Below, in pieces: positions 1 to 8,810 of a DNA stretch of 64,000 bases; position 1 is the first letter of the stretch; each line of letters begins with the position of its first letter. Location: contig NZ_CP101323.1 of the NCBI RefSeq assembly GCF_024300825.1, positions 1,984,001-2,048,000 of the forward strand. The letters are read 5' to 3'. This DNA comes from Natronomonas gomsonensis. GTDB lineage: Archaea; Halobacteriota; Halobacteria; Halobacteriales; Haloarculaceae. The notes under the pieces were generated by a model. That model was not told the origin of the DNA and made no database searches. It saw nothing but the letters and a program-made list of their open reading frames with translations. The position numbers and the translations under genes were made by a program.

Positions 1-2
1 CG

Positions 3-152
3 ACCGGCATCTGGCACATCTCGCCGACCTATACGACCGGCATCGCGCTCTTCGGCCTGCCAATCGAGGAGGCGCTGTTCTTCCTCGTGACGAACCTCTT
101 CGTCGTCCAAGGGCTGGTCCTGTTCCGGTGGGTGGTCGACCGATGGGCGTGA
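3..152 (+). CDS. Lycopene cyclase domain protein, C-terminal fragment
   Basis: Only the last 49 codons lie in the window. The frame opens at base 3 and ends at TGA 150-152. The visible peptide contains PIEEALFFLVTNLFVVQG, which matches the last transmembrane helix of the CrtYcd/CarR-type lycopene cyclase family, whose helices carry a conserved PxEE motif. The stop overlaps the start of the Brp-like gene, which suggests one operon making beta-carotene and then cleaving it to retinal. The start lies outside the window, so full length cannot be judged. Confidence 0.8.
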   Translation, partial: TGIWHISPTYTTGIALFGLPIEEALFFLVTNLFVVQGLVLFRWVVDRWA

Positions 153-1171
153 CCGTCGACCAACCGACGCCAGCGTTTCGTGCGATGTACGACCGCCTCG
201 CCACTCGCCCGGCGTGGACGATTTGTGCCCTGTTCGTCGTGGGCGCGACGGTCGGACGGCTGCTCGGCGTCACGGTCGGCCCCACCCTCAGATACCTCCC
301 GCTGGCGGCGAGCGTCGTCCTCTTCGGACTCCCCCACGGCGCGGTCGACTACCTCGTTCCGGCGCGAATCGACGACGACCGCTCGCTGCCGTCATCGATG
401 GTCGTCGTCGGTGTTCTCTATGCGGTTGTCGGCGGCGCCTACGCGGTGCTGTGGCTCCTCGAACCGCTGGTCGCCGCGGCGTCGTTCATCGCGATAACGT
501 GGTTCCACTGGGGGCAGGGCGACGTGCACGCGCTGGTCGTCTTCGTCGACGCCGACCACCTCGACTCGACGGGGCTTCGGGCGGCGACCGGGTTCGTCCG
601 CGGCGGCCTCCCGATGTTCGTTCCGCTGTTGGCGTTTCCCGACAGATACCGAACCGTCGTCGACGCGTGGGTCGGACTGTTCGGCTCCGACCTCTCGACG
701 GCGTGGCTGTTCGCCGAGACGACACGCCTCGTCGGCGGAAGCGTCTTCCTCGCGGTCACCGTCGGCGTGTTGCTCGTCGGCTACCGTCGCGGAAGCGGCC
801 GCAGTTGGCGGGTCGACGCCGGCGAGACGGCGCTGCTGTGGCTGTTCTTCCTGACGGTGCCGCCGCTGGTCGCCATCGGCGTCTACTTTTGCGTCTGGCA
901 TGCCCTCCGACACGTCATCAGAGTTGTCGCTGTCGACGGCGACTCGGCTGTCGACACCCGAAAACTCCTCGGGCGGTTCGCCCGGGAGGCCACCCCGCTG
1001 ACCGCGCTGGCGCTCGTCTTCCTCGTCGGCTTCGCGGTATTCGTCCCCGTCACGCCCACCTCGCCGGCGTCGGTCGCCGCAGTGTATCTCGTCTTCATCG
1101 CCGTTCTCACCCTTCCGCACGTCGCCGTCGTGACGTGGATGGACCGCCGGGAAGGCGTCTGGTGGACGTAG
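143..1171 (+). CDS. blh: Brp/Blh family beta-carotene 15,15'-dioxygenase
   Basis: This 342-residue membrane protein would cleave beta-carotene to two retinals, the chromophore of bacteriorhodopsin-type proteins. Several hydrophobic segments are visible. The family's iron-ligand His motifs are present: HGAVD (residues 65-69), WFHWGQGDVH (about 120-129), CVWHALRH near residue 250 and a later LPH. I chose the ATG at 143 because it overlaps the cyclase stop by ten bases. A GTG at 128 and an ATG at 185 are alternatives. It is convergent with bat, with two bases between the stops. Bop, bat and brp cluster in other haloarchaea; no opsin gene is in view, so one may lie to the left. Confidence 0.9.
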   Translation: MGVTVDQPTPAFRAMYDRLATRPAWTICALFVVGATVGRLLGVTVGPTLRYLPLAASVVLFGLPHGAVDYLVPARIDDDRSLPSSMVVVGVLYAVVGGAYAVLWLLEPLVAAASFIAITWFHWGQGDVHALVVFVDADHLDSTGLRAATGFVRGGLPMFVPLLAFPDRYRTVVDAWVGLFGSDLSTAWLFAETTRLVGGSVFLAVTVGVLLVGYRRGSGRSWRVDAGETALLWLFFLTVPPLVAIGVYFCVWHALRHVIRVVAVDGDSAVDTRKLLGRFAREATPLTALALVFLVGFAVFVPVTPTSPASVAAVYLVFIAVLTLPHVAVVTWMDRREGVWWT

Positions 1172-1173
1172 AA

Positions 1174-3177
1174 CTACCGCTCGAAAAAGGCCTCGATGAG
1201 TTTCCGCTCGGCCGCCCGGAGGTGCTGGTGGTACGTCGCCCGTCCGATACCCATCGATTCCGCGAGCGTATCTCCCGTGACCGGACGGTCCCACTCGTAG
1301 AAGCCGCTGACGTGGGCTTTCTGCAGCGCCGTCAACTGCCGTTCGGTCAGTCGGTCCTCCACGTCGGCGACGAACGCCTGTCGCGTCGACGGCGGCCGCT
1401 CCCGCTCGCGTTGGGCGACGATGTCAGTCTCCGGGTACCGCTCCGAGAGGAGGTCGGCGATGGCCCGGACGTCGCCCTCGCTCGGCAGTTCGAGTTCGAT
1501 GGTGGCGACGCCGTCGACGACGCCGATTTCGCAGATTCGCACGCCACGTTCGGCCAGCGTCGCCGGCAGGGAGTCGTTGGTGACGGCGAACTCGAACAGC
1601 GTCTCCCCGCCGTGTTCGTGTATCACCTCCGCCGACGCGATGTGTGGGTATCGCTCGACGGTATCGAGGATGGCCGCCGCGTCGCCGTCCGACCGGAAGA
1701 ACATCAGCACGGAGCCGTCCTCGCGGTACACCGAACCGTTGTAGGTGAGCGAACAGCCGGTCCGTTCCGAGAGGTCGACGAAGAACAGCCCCTCGTCGGT
1801 GGTTTCGACGTCGAGTTGTCGGACGCTGTCGGTCGCGAGCATGCGGCCGCGCTCCAAGGCGTTCAGCGCCGTCGCCGCCGCCCGACCGATGGCTTCGAGG
1901 ACGACCCGTTCGTGTTCGTTCAGCGCCGCCTCCTCCGTCGTGTACAGCGACAGGACGCCGTAGGTCGTCTCGCCGTAGACGAGCGGGACGGCGGCGATGC
2001 CACGGACCACCTCGGCGTCCATCCACGGCGACTGCTCGGCGATGGCCGTCAGTTCCGCCCGGTCGGTGACGACCTGCAACTCGCCGGTCTCGTAGGCGAT
2101 GGCTGCCGGAAGGAGGTCCGACGCCGCGAGGTCGACGCCGAGGTCGTCGGTTCGGACCGCCCACTCGCCGGCCGACGCCGTCGCCGCGAGGGTGTCGCTG
2201 GAGCGGTCGGGGACACCGATCCACGCGAATTCGTAAGTGTCGACGGCCGCGACGCTGTCACAGACGCCCCGTTCGACCTCGGCGCGTCGCTCCGACCCGA
2301 CGAGTTCCCGCGTCACGTCCTTGAGAAGGCCGTTGATGCGAGCCAGTAGGTGTTCGAGGTTCCGCCGTTCGCGCTTCAACTCCATCTCGGCTTCCTTGCG
2401 CTCGGTGATGTCAGTCTGGAACCCGACGAAGTGCGACACCTCGCCGTCGGCGCCGTGGACCGGTGCGATGTCGACACGGTTCCAGAACGGCTCGCCGTCC
2501 TTCCGATAGTTGAGCAACTCGACGGACACCGAAGAGCCCGAATCGACCGCCTCCCGCATCGCGGCGACGGCCTCGGGGTCGGAGTCATCACCCTGCAGGA
2601 ACCGACAGTTGCGGCCGACGACGCGCTCTTTGGGGTAGCCCGTCAGCCGCTCGAAGGCGTCGTTGATGTACACCATCGGCTCGTCTGGGCGGTCGGCGTC
2701 GGCGATGGTGACGCCGACCGGCGCCTCGTCGATGGCCCGCTCCTTCAGTCGGAGTTCCTCGCGCACGCCGAGGTTCTCGATGGGCATGCGAGCGGCGCCG
2801 TCGGTCCGGAGCGGCGGCGCCCCCTCCAGTGCCGCACGGAGTCGCTCGAGCAGTCGGCGCTCGGCGTCGGATGTCGTCTTCGGTACGAACTCGTCGACGC
2901 CGGCGGCGACCGCTCGGCTGGCGACCGTCTCGTCGTCCGCCACGACGACGACGGGAATTTCGGTGTCGCGTTCCCGAACCGCCTCCAGCACCCCGACCGC
3001 GTCGAGGTCCGCATCGTCGACCACCACTACACAGTCGGCCTCGTCGAGTCGAGTCAGCGCCCCGGCCGCATCCGTCGCCGTGAGCACGGCAAACGACCCC
3101 TCGCCTTCGATAGCGGCCGTCGGACCGTCGGCGGAACACGACACGGTGAGCACCCGCGCTCCCTGTGTTCCGGTCAT
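1174..3177 (-). CDS. bat: Bacterioopsin activator-type regulator Bat
   Basis: A 667-residue multidomain regulator. The order is an N-terminal receiver-like segment (about 1-115), a PAS domain (about 145-265), a GAF domain (about 275-430), a Bat-type ligand region, and a C-terminal HTH_10 helix-turn-helix ending in IEAFFER. The PAS domain carries GRNCRFLQG (Cys about 191) and LLNYRKDGEPFWN, the flavin-binding signature of LOV photosensors. I chose the ATG at 3177 because the frame upstream reads through non-coding-looking sequence and a TATA element lies about 36 bases before it. In Halobacterium, Bat activates bop and brp under low oxygen or light; the same role here is inferred from family and neighbours. 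Confidence 0.92.
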   Translation of the reverse strand: MTGTQGARVLTVSCSADGPTAAIEGEGSFAVLTATDAAGALTRLDEADCVVVVDDADLDAVGVLEAVRERDTEIPVVVVADDETVASRAVAAGVDEFVPKTTSDAERRLLERLRAALEGAPPLRTDGAARMPIENLGVREELRLKERAIDEAPVGVTIADADRPDEPMVYINDAFERLTGYPKERVVGRNCRFLQGDDSDPEAVAAMREAVDSGSSVSVELLNYRKDGEPFWNRVDIAPVHGADGEVSHFVGFQTDITERKEAEMELKRERRNLEHLLARINGLLKDVTRELVGSERRAEVERGVCDSVAAVDTYEFAWIGVPDRSSDTLAATASAGEWAVRTDDLGVDLAASDLLPAAIAYETGELQVVTDRAELTAIAEQSPWMDAEVVRGIAAVPLVYGETTYGVLSLYTTEEAALNEHERVVLEAIGRAAATALNALERGRMLATDSVRQLDVETTDEGLFFVDLSERTGCSLTYNGSVYREDGSVLMFFRSDGDAAAILDTVERYPHIASAEVIHEHGGETLFEFAVTNDSLPATLAERGVRICEIGVVDGVATIELELPSEGDVRAIADLLSERYPETDIVAQRERERPPSTRQAFVADVEDRLTERQLTALQKAHVSGFYEWDRPVTGDTLAESMGIGRATYHQHLRAAERKLIEAFFER

Positions 3178-3212
3178 GGATACCTCACTGGTTTGGGTAG
3201 GGCCGCCGGCAG

Positions 3213-3219
3213 TATAAAC
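3213..3219 (-). promoter_or_regulatory. TATA box of bat
   Basis: The minus strand reads GTTTATAC 36-42 bases before the bat ATG. This places transcription start about ten bases before the start codon, a spacing usual for short-leader haloarchaeal transcripts. Assigned by eye only. Confidence 0.45.
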
Positions 3220-3406
3220 GTGGATGGCGTTCTGCAGACGGTCTTCAAACACGGCTAACGCATGCAGCACTGGGTCTTCAGGGTTTATGCAGCGAGAAGC
3301 GATACCGCAGGTGCTGGTGAATCGCTCACTCAGGTCCACAGCGGGACGTGTGTATTTTGCAAAATGGTGGGAAAGATTATTATATATTAATTGTATTATA
3401 AAACTC

Positions 3407-3688
3407 ATGAGTGGTGAGGGAACAAGGACCACACCGATTTCGAGGCGGGGATTCATCACAGCAACAGTTATTGTAGCATCAAGCACGGCCGGGTGTTCGG
3501 ATGTGGTTACACCGTCGTTTGAGGCTGACCCCGTCGTGTTACCAGACGAGGACCAAGAGAACCTGTGGCTCTCGGAGACGGTTCGGGATTCGGCCACAAT
3601 CGACGTCGATGGGCCGTCCATCACCGAAGCCGAGGTGACCAATCACATGGCCGTCTACAACCGAGCGGCGGGATACGGAGGGGCGTAG
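3407..3688 (+). CDS. Short Tat lipoprotein resembling a truncated DUF6517 protein
   Basis: A 93-residue protein with a twin-arginine lipoprotein signal: SRRGF at the start of the hydrophobic stretch and a lipobox ending in TAGC. The mature part resembles the N-terminal half of haloarchaeal DUF6517-type lipoproteins, including a VTNHMAVYNRA stretch where relatives have VTN followed by a Tyr-containing helix. Relatives are roughly 200 residues, so this looks cut short, ending in GYGGA just before the tail-tube-like gene. It is preceded by a very AT-rich stretch (about 3355-3405) that contains TATA-like sequence. Function unknown. The truncation is inferred from remembered family length. Confidence 0.6.
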   Translation: MSGEGTRTTPISRRGFITATVIVASSTAGCSDVVTPSFEADPVVLPDEDQENLWLSETVRDSATIDVDGPSITEAEVTNHMAVYNRAAGYGGA

Positions 3689-3689
3689 A

Positions 3690-4118
3690 ATGCCGGATAG
3701 ACACGGACCCATGAGAGCGGGCCGATTTGAAGTTCAAATCGACGGTGTCGAAGTCGCCGGGTTTCGTCGAATCGATCTTCCCAGGCGTTACTCTGAGGTC
3801 GATACGGGGCCAGAGGGTCGGAAGCGAATCGGACAGACCAGTTTTGACGACCTGACCATGGAGCGTGGAATCAAACCCGGCGCAACTCACTTGGTTGACT
3901 GGCGCGTCGCCATCGAGGAAGGCAAAGCCGACGAGGGACGAAAGGAGATTGCGGTGGTTCTCCAAGATGAGGAAGGTACCCCACAATTTCAGTGGACGTT
4001 CTCGGATGCTTGGGTCAAGGAGTACGAACCGCCGGAACTCGACGCGAGTGCCGACGGCGATATCGCAACCGAGTCGGCCACTATCGCCTTCGATAGGATG
4101 GAGCGAGAGGAGGTTTGA
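3690..4118 (+). CDS. Phage tail-tube-like protein (T4 gp19 family)
   Basis: A 142-residue protein of gp19-like fold, the family that forms the inner tube of contractile tails and related injection structures. Visible family features are the FEVQIDGVEVAGF opening strand, RRYSE, the VDWRVAIEEGK segment and the FSDAWVKEYEPPELDAS block near the end. The start is one base after the stop of the lipoprotein, so translation may be coupled; ATG 3711 is an alternative. It has a close paralogue immediately downstream but no sheath, baseplate, tape-measure or ATPase gene nearby. Its role outside a complete tail is unknown. Confidence 0.75.
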   Translation: MPDRHGPMRAGRFEVQIDGVEVAGFRRIDLPRRYSEVDTGPEGRKRIGQTSFDDLTMERGIKPGATHLVDWRVAIEEGKADEGRKEIAVVLQDEEGTPQFQWTFSDAWVKEYEPPELDASADGDIATESATIAFDRMEREEV

Positions 4119-4187
4119 GGCCGCGATGGGAACACCGAGTATTCGGTCTCCATTTCAGTTGACGAACATCGATGGGGTGACGTGAGT

Positions 4188-5837
4188 ATGGATTCCGGCG
4201 ACGAACATCGACGAGTGATGCGAGCCAGTGGCACGGCAGCGTTCGTCGGCGTCGGTTCGGACGCCGAGGCAGCATCCACGATGCCACGGCCCGACAGCGA
4301 GCAAAACGGCCAGGGCGGGGCAGCTCGCGTTACAGTCTCACTCAACGGTGTCGATATCGTCGGTGTTCGGGCGCTCGCTCTCCCGAGGCGGTACTCCGAG
4401 ACGGATGGACAGGGCGGACAACGCTGGGGACAACCGGCCTACGGCGACTTGGAGCTCGAACGCGGGATTACGCCCGGTGAAACCCAGCTGACAGATTGGC
4501 GCCTCGCCATCGAGGAAGGCAAACTCGACGAAGGCCGCAAGGAACTCACCGTGACGGTTGAGGACTCGTCGGGAGCACGGACCCAGTGGATGTTCTCGGA
4601 TGCCTGGGTCAAGGCGTACGACCCGCCGGAACTCGATGCGAGTGCCGACGGCGACATCGCAACCGAGTCCGTCACCGTCGCCTTCGACGAGATGGTACGA
4701 ACCGTCGAAAGCTCCCCCAGACGGTCGAATCCGCTTCATTCGGGTGTTTTTGGGTTCGTCGAGACGGCTAACGACGGCCGCATCAGCAACGGCGCAACGG
4801 TCGTTCCGTCCGGCGATATCGGTATCGAGTCAGTGCAGTTGACCCAGTTCGATCCCACACCGACCATCAATAGCGACGGGGCCACCCTGCTGGTTCCGGA
4901 AGCCGTCCGGTCGGACGCCGAGGAAGGCAGGACCGCTCTCTGGTTCCTGTCGGGACTCGAAACGGGTCAAGAGGAACCGCTCCGGGTTCCCGACGACACC
5001 GAGGGAGAGATGTACTGGGTTGCTGGCGAGGAATTCTTCCACAAACGGGGCTGGATGGCCGGTTTGACGATCGACCGTGACGAATCGACCGAACGGTCGG
5101 TTCCCGGCTGGCGGTCGGCCCGTAGCGGGAACAATCGAGTGCTCGTCATCACCGATGGGAACAGCCCCGAGGAGCGGTTTGGATTGGTGGAGGATACCGA
5201 CGAACGAACGATTCAGTTCGAACCGGCCGCCCCAGGGGAAGAGGTGTCACTCACATCGACGGTAGTCGTCGTCGGGCGTCCCATACCCACAGACGACGCA
5301 AGCGGAATACAGGTGGACGGCACTGGTGTCGGCTCCGCAGGCGCCCTCTTGGATGCTGGGCAGCCCGCCCCCTTGGCTGGCGTATCGTACGGCCTGACAA
5401 CTCTTTCAACGCCGGATGCGTCGGTCGCGGGACGCTCTGCCAATCCGGTTGTCAGAATGGATACTCCGGAGCTGCTGCAGCACGACATCGCCCGAGAGAT
5501 CCTCAGACGGGCCGGCGTTACCGACGCCGAGTCCGTCGAATGGCTTACCGGCCCGCGACCAGCACGTGGGGGCTCGGAATCGGGGAGCAGTGTGTTGCTG
5601 GGTATTGAAACCTCGCTCGAAAGCTTCGAAGGCGTCGTCAGCGGGCGTGACGGCCCCTGGCTCGTCGGCATCCACGTGGCGAGAATCACCGACGGCGACC
5701 ACGTCGTCGCAGCGGGCGTCCATCGTCACCCGAAGGGAACAGCCGAAGGAATACGGGAGATGACCGGATGGCAGCGCGTTATCTCCCAAGGTCGAGAACT
5801 GACGAAGACGACCGTCGAACAACTCGAATATCTGTAG
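4188..5837 (+). CDS. Tail-tube-like (gp19) domain fused to a large unknown C-terminal region
   Basis: A 549-residue protein. Residues about 47-170 closely parallel the protein encoded at 3690 (shared LPRRYSE, DWRLAIEEGK, DEGRKE, FSDAWVK, PPELDASADGDIATES). The remaining 370 or so residues match no family I recognise. They show a beta-rich, acidic, non-membrane character with a segment near residue 280 rich in Trp and Phe. No signal peptide is visible. GTG 4182 would add two residues. A gp19 domain with a long C-terminal extension is unusual, because standard tube subunits are 140-180 residues. It might act as a tube terminator, cap or cargo carrier, but this is inference. Confidence 0.7.
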   Translation: MDSGDEHRRVMRASGTAAFVGVGSDAEAASTMPRPDSEQNGQGGAARVTVSLNGVDIVGVRALALPRRYSETDGQGGQRWGQPAYGDLELERGITPGETQLTDWRLAIEEGKLDEGRKELTVTVEDSSGARTQWMFSDAWVKAYDPPELDASADGDIATESVTVAFDEMVRTVESSPRRSNPLHSGVFGFVETANDGRISNGATVVPSGDIGIESVQLTQFDPTPTINSDGATLLVPEAVRSDAEEGRTALWFLSGLETGQEEPLRVPDDTEGEMYWVAGEEFFHKRGWMAGLTIDRDESTERSVPGWRSARSGNNRVLVITDGNSPEERFGLVEDTDERTIQFEPAAPGEEVSLTSTVVVVGRPIPTDDASGIQVDGTGVGSAGALLDAGQPAPLAGVSYGLTTLSTPDASVAGRSANPVVRMDTPELLQHDIAREILRRAGVTDAESVEWLTGPRPARGGSESGSSVLLGIETSLESFEGVVSGRDGPWLVGIHVARITDGDHVVAAGVHRHPKGTAEGIREMTGWQRVISQGRELTKTTVEQLEYL

Positions 5838-6001
5838 CGGTGTCCATTCCGGTTTGTCTCATCAATTTGTATCCATTAGGAGTTTCCGACCCCGATGAAT
5901 TGCACGGCGCGTCTGTCGGTTGCGAGCATTACGGCGAGTAGGTAAAACCGCTCTTTGTTCTACGGTAACACATTATCCGTTCGACGGGAAACAGGGGTGG
6001 T

Positions 6002-8014
6002 ATGACACGCATCGGTTCGCTATCGATGGCGCAACTGGCCATCGTCGTCGGGGTCCTGCTCGTCGGTGGGACCGTCGGCGCGGTCGTACTCGACACCGTC
6101 CCCGACAACCCGAGTGAATCACCCGAAGACGACGCCGTCTCGACGTTCGACTCGCCGGAGGAGTTCCGGTCGTATCTCCGAGAAGCCGAGGCCACGTCGG
6201 GAACGGCTGGCCTCGGCGACCAGGTGCAAGCGTCGACCGCACGGACCACCTCGGCGGACGCGCCCGCCGCCGAACCGCAGGCGGAAGCCGGCGGTGACGA
6301 CGGCGGGAGCGGAGCGAGCGTCGGCGAACAGCGCCGGGCCTCCGATACGAACGTCCAAATCGAGGGCATCGACGAACCCGACCGGCTGAAGACGACGAGC
6401 GACACGCTGTACTACGCGACGCGACAGCGCTACGTCCACCCGACGCCGATTCCCGAACCCACCCCCGAAGGCCGGACCGTCGAGAGCGAGCCAGTCGAAG
6501 CGCCGACGGAGGACCGAAGCGGCGTCCACCTCATCAACGCCTCCGACCCCGCCGCTCCGGAGGTTGCGAGTCGGCTGAACGTCTCCGGGCGACTACTGTT
6601 GGCCAACGACAGCCTCGTCGTCTTCGAGGGCGACCGACTCGTCGGCTACGACGTGGCCGACCGCGAGAACCCCGAACGGACGTGGTCGAAATCCCTCTCT
6701 GACCGCGTGGTCACCGCGCGACTCCACGCCGGCACCGTCTATCTCGTCACCGTCGACGGCGTCGACCGCCGGAGTCCCTGTCCGATTCGGCCGATGGACG
6801 ACGTGGTGGTGCCGTGTTCCTCGATTCACCACCCCACCGAACCGGCGCCGGCCGACGCCACCTACACCGTGACGACGTTGGACCCGACCGACGGCGAGGC
6901 GAGCGACAGCGCCTCCTTCGTCGGGTCCGGCGGCGACAGCGTCGTCTACGTCTCCGCGGACTCGGTGTACGTCACCTACCAGAAACCGCTCAATCGAGCG
7001 GATATGGTCGCGGAGTTCCTCGTAACCAATCAGTCCGACCGCCTCGACGAGGACACCGTCGACCGAATCGAGGAGATTCGGGGCTACGAATTGAGCCAGC
7101 GCTCGAAGCGATTCGAGATACAGCGGACCATCGATTCGTGGCTGGCCGGGTTGAACGACTCCGAACGCCGCGAAGCCGAACAGGCCCTGGAGGATGACCT
7201 GCAAGCGTGGGCCGCGGACAACAAACGCCGATTCCAGCGAACCGGCATCGTCGCCTTCGACGTCGAGGGCGACGACACCGACGCCCCGAGCGTCGAAGCG
7301 GGCGCGACCGGGTCGGTCCCCGGCCGGCCGCTGAATCAGTTCTCCTTGGACGAACGCAACGGCGAGTTCCGCATCGCGACGACCGTCGACGGCGCCTTCG
7401 GCACCGACAGCGAAAACGACCTCTACGTTCTCGACGAGGACCTCGATGTGACCGGTTCGGTACAGGGGATGGGCATCACCGAGCGCATCTACTCGGTTCG
7501 CTACACCGACGACGAGGCCTACGTCGTCACGTTCCGACGAATCGACCCCTTCCACGTCGTCGACCTCTCCGACGCCGAAAACCCCACCGTCGAAGGCGAG
7601 TTGAAACTCCCCGGCTTCTCGTCGTACCTCCATCCGCTTTCGGAGGACCGCATCCTCGGCATCGGCGAGGAAGGCGGCAAGGTGAAACTCGTCGTCTTCG
7701 ACGTGTCCGAGCCCTCGAACCCCACCGTCGAAACCGACCGCATCCTCGACCAGCGGTGGTCGGCGGTCGGCGAGAGCCACCACGCCTTCCTCTTGGACCG
7801 CCGCCACGGCGTGTTCTTCCTGCCCGCCGGGGACACCGGCTACGTGTTCAACTACACCGACGGCTTGGATGTCGAGACGACCGTCGACACCGACGGCAGC
7901 GCACGCCGGGCCGCCTACGTCGGTGACCATCTCTACGTCTTCGGCGATTCCTCGCTGACCGTCGTCGACGAGCGCTCGTGGGAGGAGACGACGACGGTAT
8001 CGCTCGCCGAGTAA
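6002..8014 (+). CDS. Membrane-anchored beta-propeller domain protein
   Basis: A 670-residue protein with an N-terminal uncleaved transmembrane helix (about residues 7-30) and a large acidic outer domain. The stretch NVQIEGIDEPDRLKTTSD followed by repeated blade-like units matches the Beta_propel family (PF09826), found on archaeal and bacterial surfaces. Blade endings such as VVDLSDAENPTVEGEL and VFDVSEPSNPTVET recur. A helical insert (about 340-405) contains many charged residues. It stands alone between the tail-tube pair and the phosphate genes. The exact role is unknown; a cell-surface binding or scaffolding function is plausible. Confidence 0.8.
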   Translation: MTRIGSLSMAQLAIVVGVLLVGGTVGAVVLDTVPDNPSESPEDDAVSTFDSPEEFRSYLREAEATSGTAGLGDQVQASTARTTSADAPAAEPQAEAGGDDGGSGASVGEQRRASDTNVQIEGIDEPDRLKTTSDTLYYATRQRYVHPTPIPEPTPEGRTVESEPVEAPTEDRSGVHLINASDPAAPEVASRLNVSGRLLLANDSLVVFEGDRLVGYDVADRENPERTWSKSLSDRVVTARLHAGTVYLVTVDGVDRRSPCPIRPMDDVVVPCSSIHHPTEPAPADATYTVTTLDPTDGEASDSASFVGSGGDSVVYVSADSVYVTYQKPLNRADMVAEFLVTNQSDRLDEDTVDRIEEIRGYELSQRSKRFEIQRTIDSWLAGLNDSERREAEQALEDDLQAWAADNKRRFQRTGIVAFDVEGDDTDAPSVEAGATGSVPGRPLNQFSLDERNGEFRIATTVDGAFGTDSENDLYVLDEDLDVTGSVQGMGITERIYSVRYTDDEAYVVTFRRIDPFHVVDLSDAENPTVEGELKLPGFSSYLHPLSEDRILGIGEEGGKVKLVVFDVSEPSNPTVETDRILDQRWSAVGESHHAFLLDRRHGVFFLPAGDTGYVFNYTDGLDVETTVDTDGSARRAAYVGDHLYVFGDSSLTVVDERSWEETTTVSLAE

Positions 8015-8178
8015 GCGCCGCTACGACGGCTTCCCACAGTTGTACGTCGAAGATGAGGTGGCACTGGAAACCATCCTCGCCTTCGAAGCCGTCGAGCAGA
8101 CGGGGCAACCGCCCGACGTTCACGGACACCGAGGCCAGTTTTCAGACGGTCGTCAAGGAGACGGTTTACGTCAACTGA
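8015..8178 (+). pseudogene. Possible frameshifted gene remnant
   Basis: Bases 8020-8114 read well in one frame (LYVEDEVALETILAFEAVE), and 8112-8178 read well in the next frame (TDTEASFQTVVKETVYVN, then stop). Neither half has a credible start. The pattern suggests the decayed tail of a gene with a frameshift near 8114. I do not recognise the family. Confidence 0.25.
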
Positions 8179-8225
8179 GCGGCTTCCGAATGCTCCCCTC
8201 GTCTCGGTACCGCTACGTACCGGAA

Positions 8226-8233
8226 TTATAAAC
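8226..8233 (+). promoter_or_regulatory. TATA box of the gene at 8264
   Basis: TTATAAAC lies 31-38 bases before the ATG at 8264, consistent with a short-leader or leaderless haloarchaeal transcript. Confidence 0.5.
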
Positions 8234-8263
8234 GTACTATCGCCGCTCGACGAATCCTCGCAT

Positions 8264-8725
8264 ATGGCGACGACCGACTCCTTCGGCAGTGATAGTGGTG
8301 AATCGACCTACCGAGAGTACGTCCTCGACGTCCGAATCGTCGAATGTGAGACACCGAGCGACGAGGGGACACGCTATCGCTTCGAGGTGCCCGAACATCG
8401 AGGCGTCACCTTCGCCGACCCCGACCTCGCCGAACTGTACGCCGACGTGTACTTCGACACTAACGGCTTTCAGGAGGCCGGCACGGGCGAGCGAGGCATT
8501 CCACCGGAGGTGATTCAGGCCGGCCGCGATACGCTCGCGGCGTACTTCCTCACACAACCCTACGCGGACGTGAACTGGGTTGCTTCCTTCTACGGCAAGA
8601 AACCCGCCAAGGTCGAACGCTACGTCGCCGCGGTCCGGACCCGCGCCGAGGAGATACGCGACGGGGTCGCCGACCTATCCGACGAGAGGGGCCACCCGTC
8701 CGAAGCCGAACAGAGCCGTACGTAA
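8264..8725 (+). CDS. Conserved haloarchaeal hypothetical protein
   Basis: A soluble, acidic 153-residue protein that I do not recognise by name. It has a strand-rich N-terminal half (YREYVLDVRIVEC, then TRYRFEVPEHRGVTF) and a helical C-terminal half with YGKKPAKVERYV. No signal peptide or membrane helix is seen. A TATA box precedes it, and the codon use resembles neighbouring genes, supporting a real gene. It sits alone, upstream of phoX on the same strand with about 85 bases between them. Confidence 0.7.
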   Translation: MATTDSFGSDSGESTYREYVLDVRIVECETPSDEGTRYRFEVPEHRGVTFADPDLAELYADVYFDTNGFQEAGTGERGIPPEVIQAGRDTLAAYFLTQPYADVNWVASFYGKKPAKVERYVAAVRTRAEEIRDGVADLSDERGHPSEAEQSRT

Positions 8726-8767
8726 TCGTCCAGACGCCTCGGTGGCGACCCAACGGCGACGTACCCC

Positions 8768-8776
8768 TATTATAAG
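8768..8776 (+). promoter_or_regulatory. TATA box of phoX
   Basis: TATTATAAG lies 35-43 bases upstream of the phoX ATG at 8811, giving phoX its own promoter apart from the preceding gene. Confidence 0.5.
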
Positions 8777-8810
8777 CGGCTTTGTACGAACCTCGCCGCT
8801 CTCCTCACGT

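Noticed and set aside
214-2349. A 711-residue plus-strand open frame
   Set aside because: It crosses two well-supported genes on opposite strands and its product is an Arg/Pro-rich mix. It is a shadow frame caused by high GC content.
4127-4186. A 19-codon frame between the two tail-tube genes
   Set aside because: It overlaps the next start by five bases and is short and compositionally unremarkable. The similar GACGAACATCGA phrases at about 4,161 and 4,199 suggest duplication debris, not a gene.
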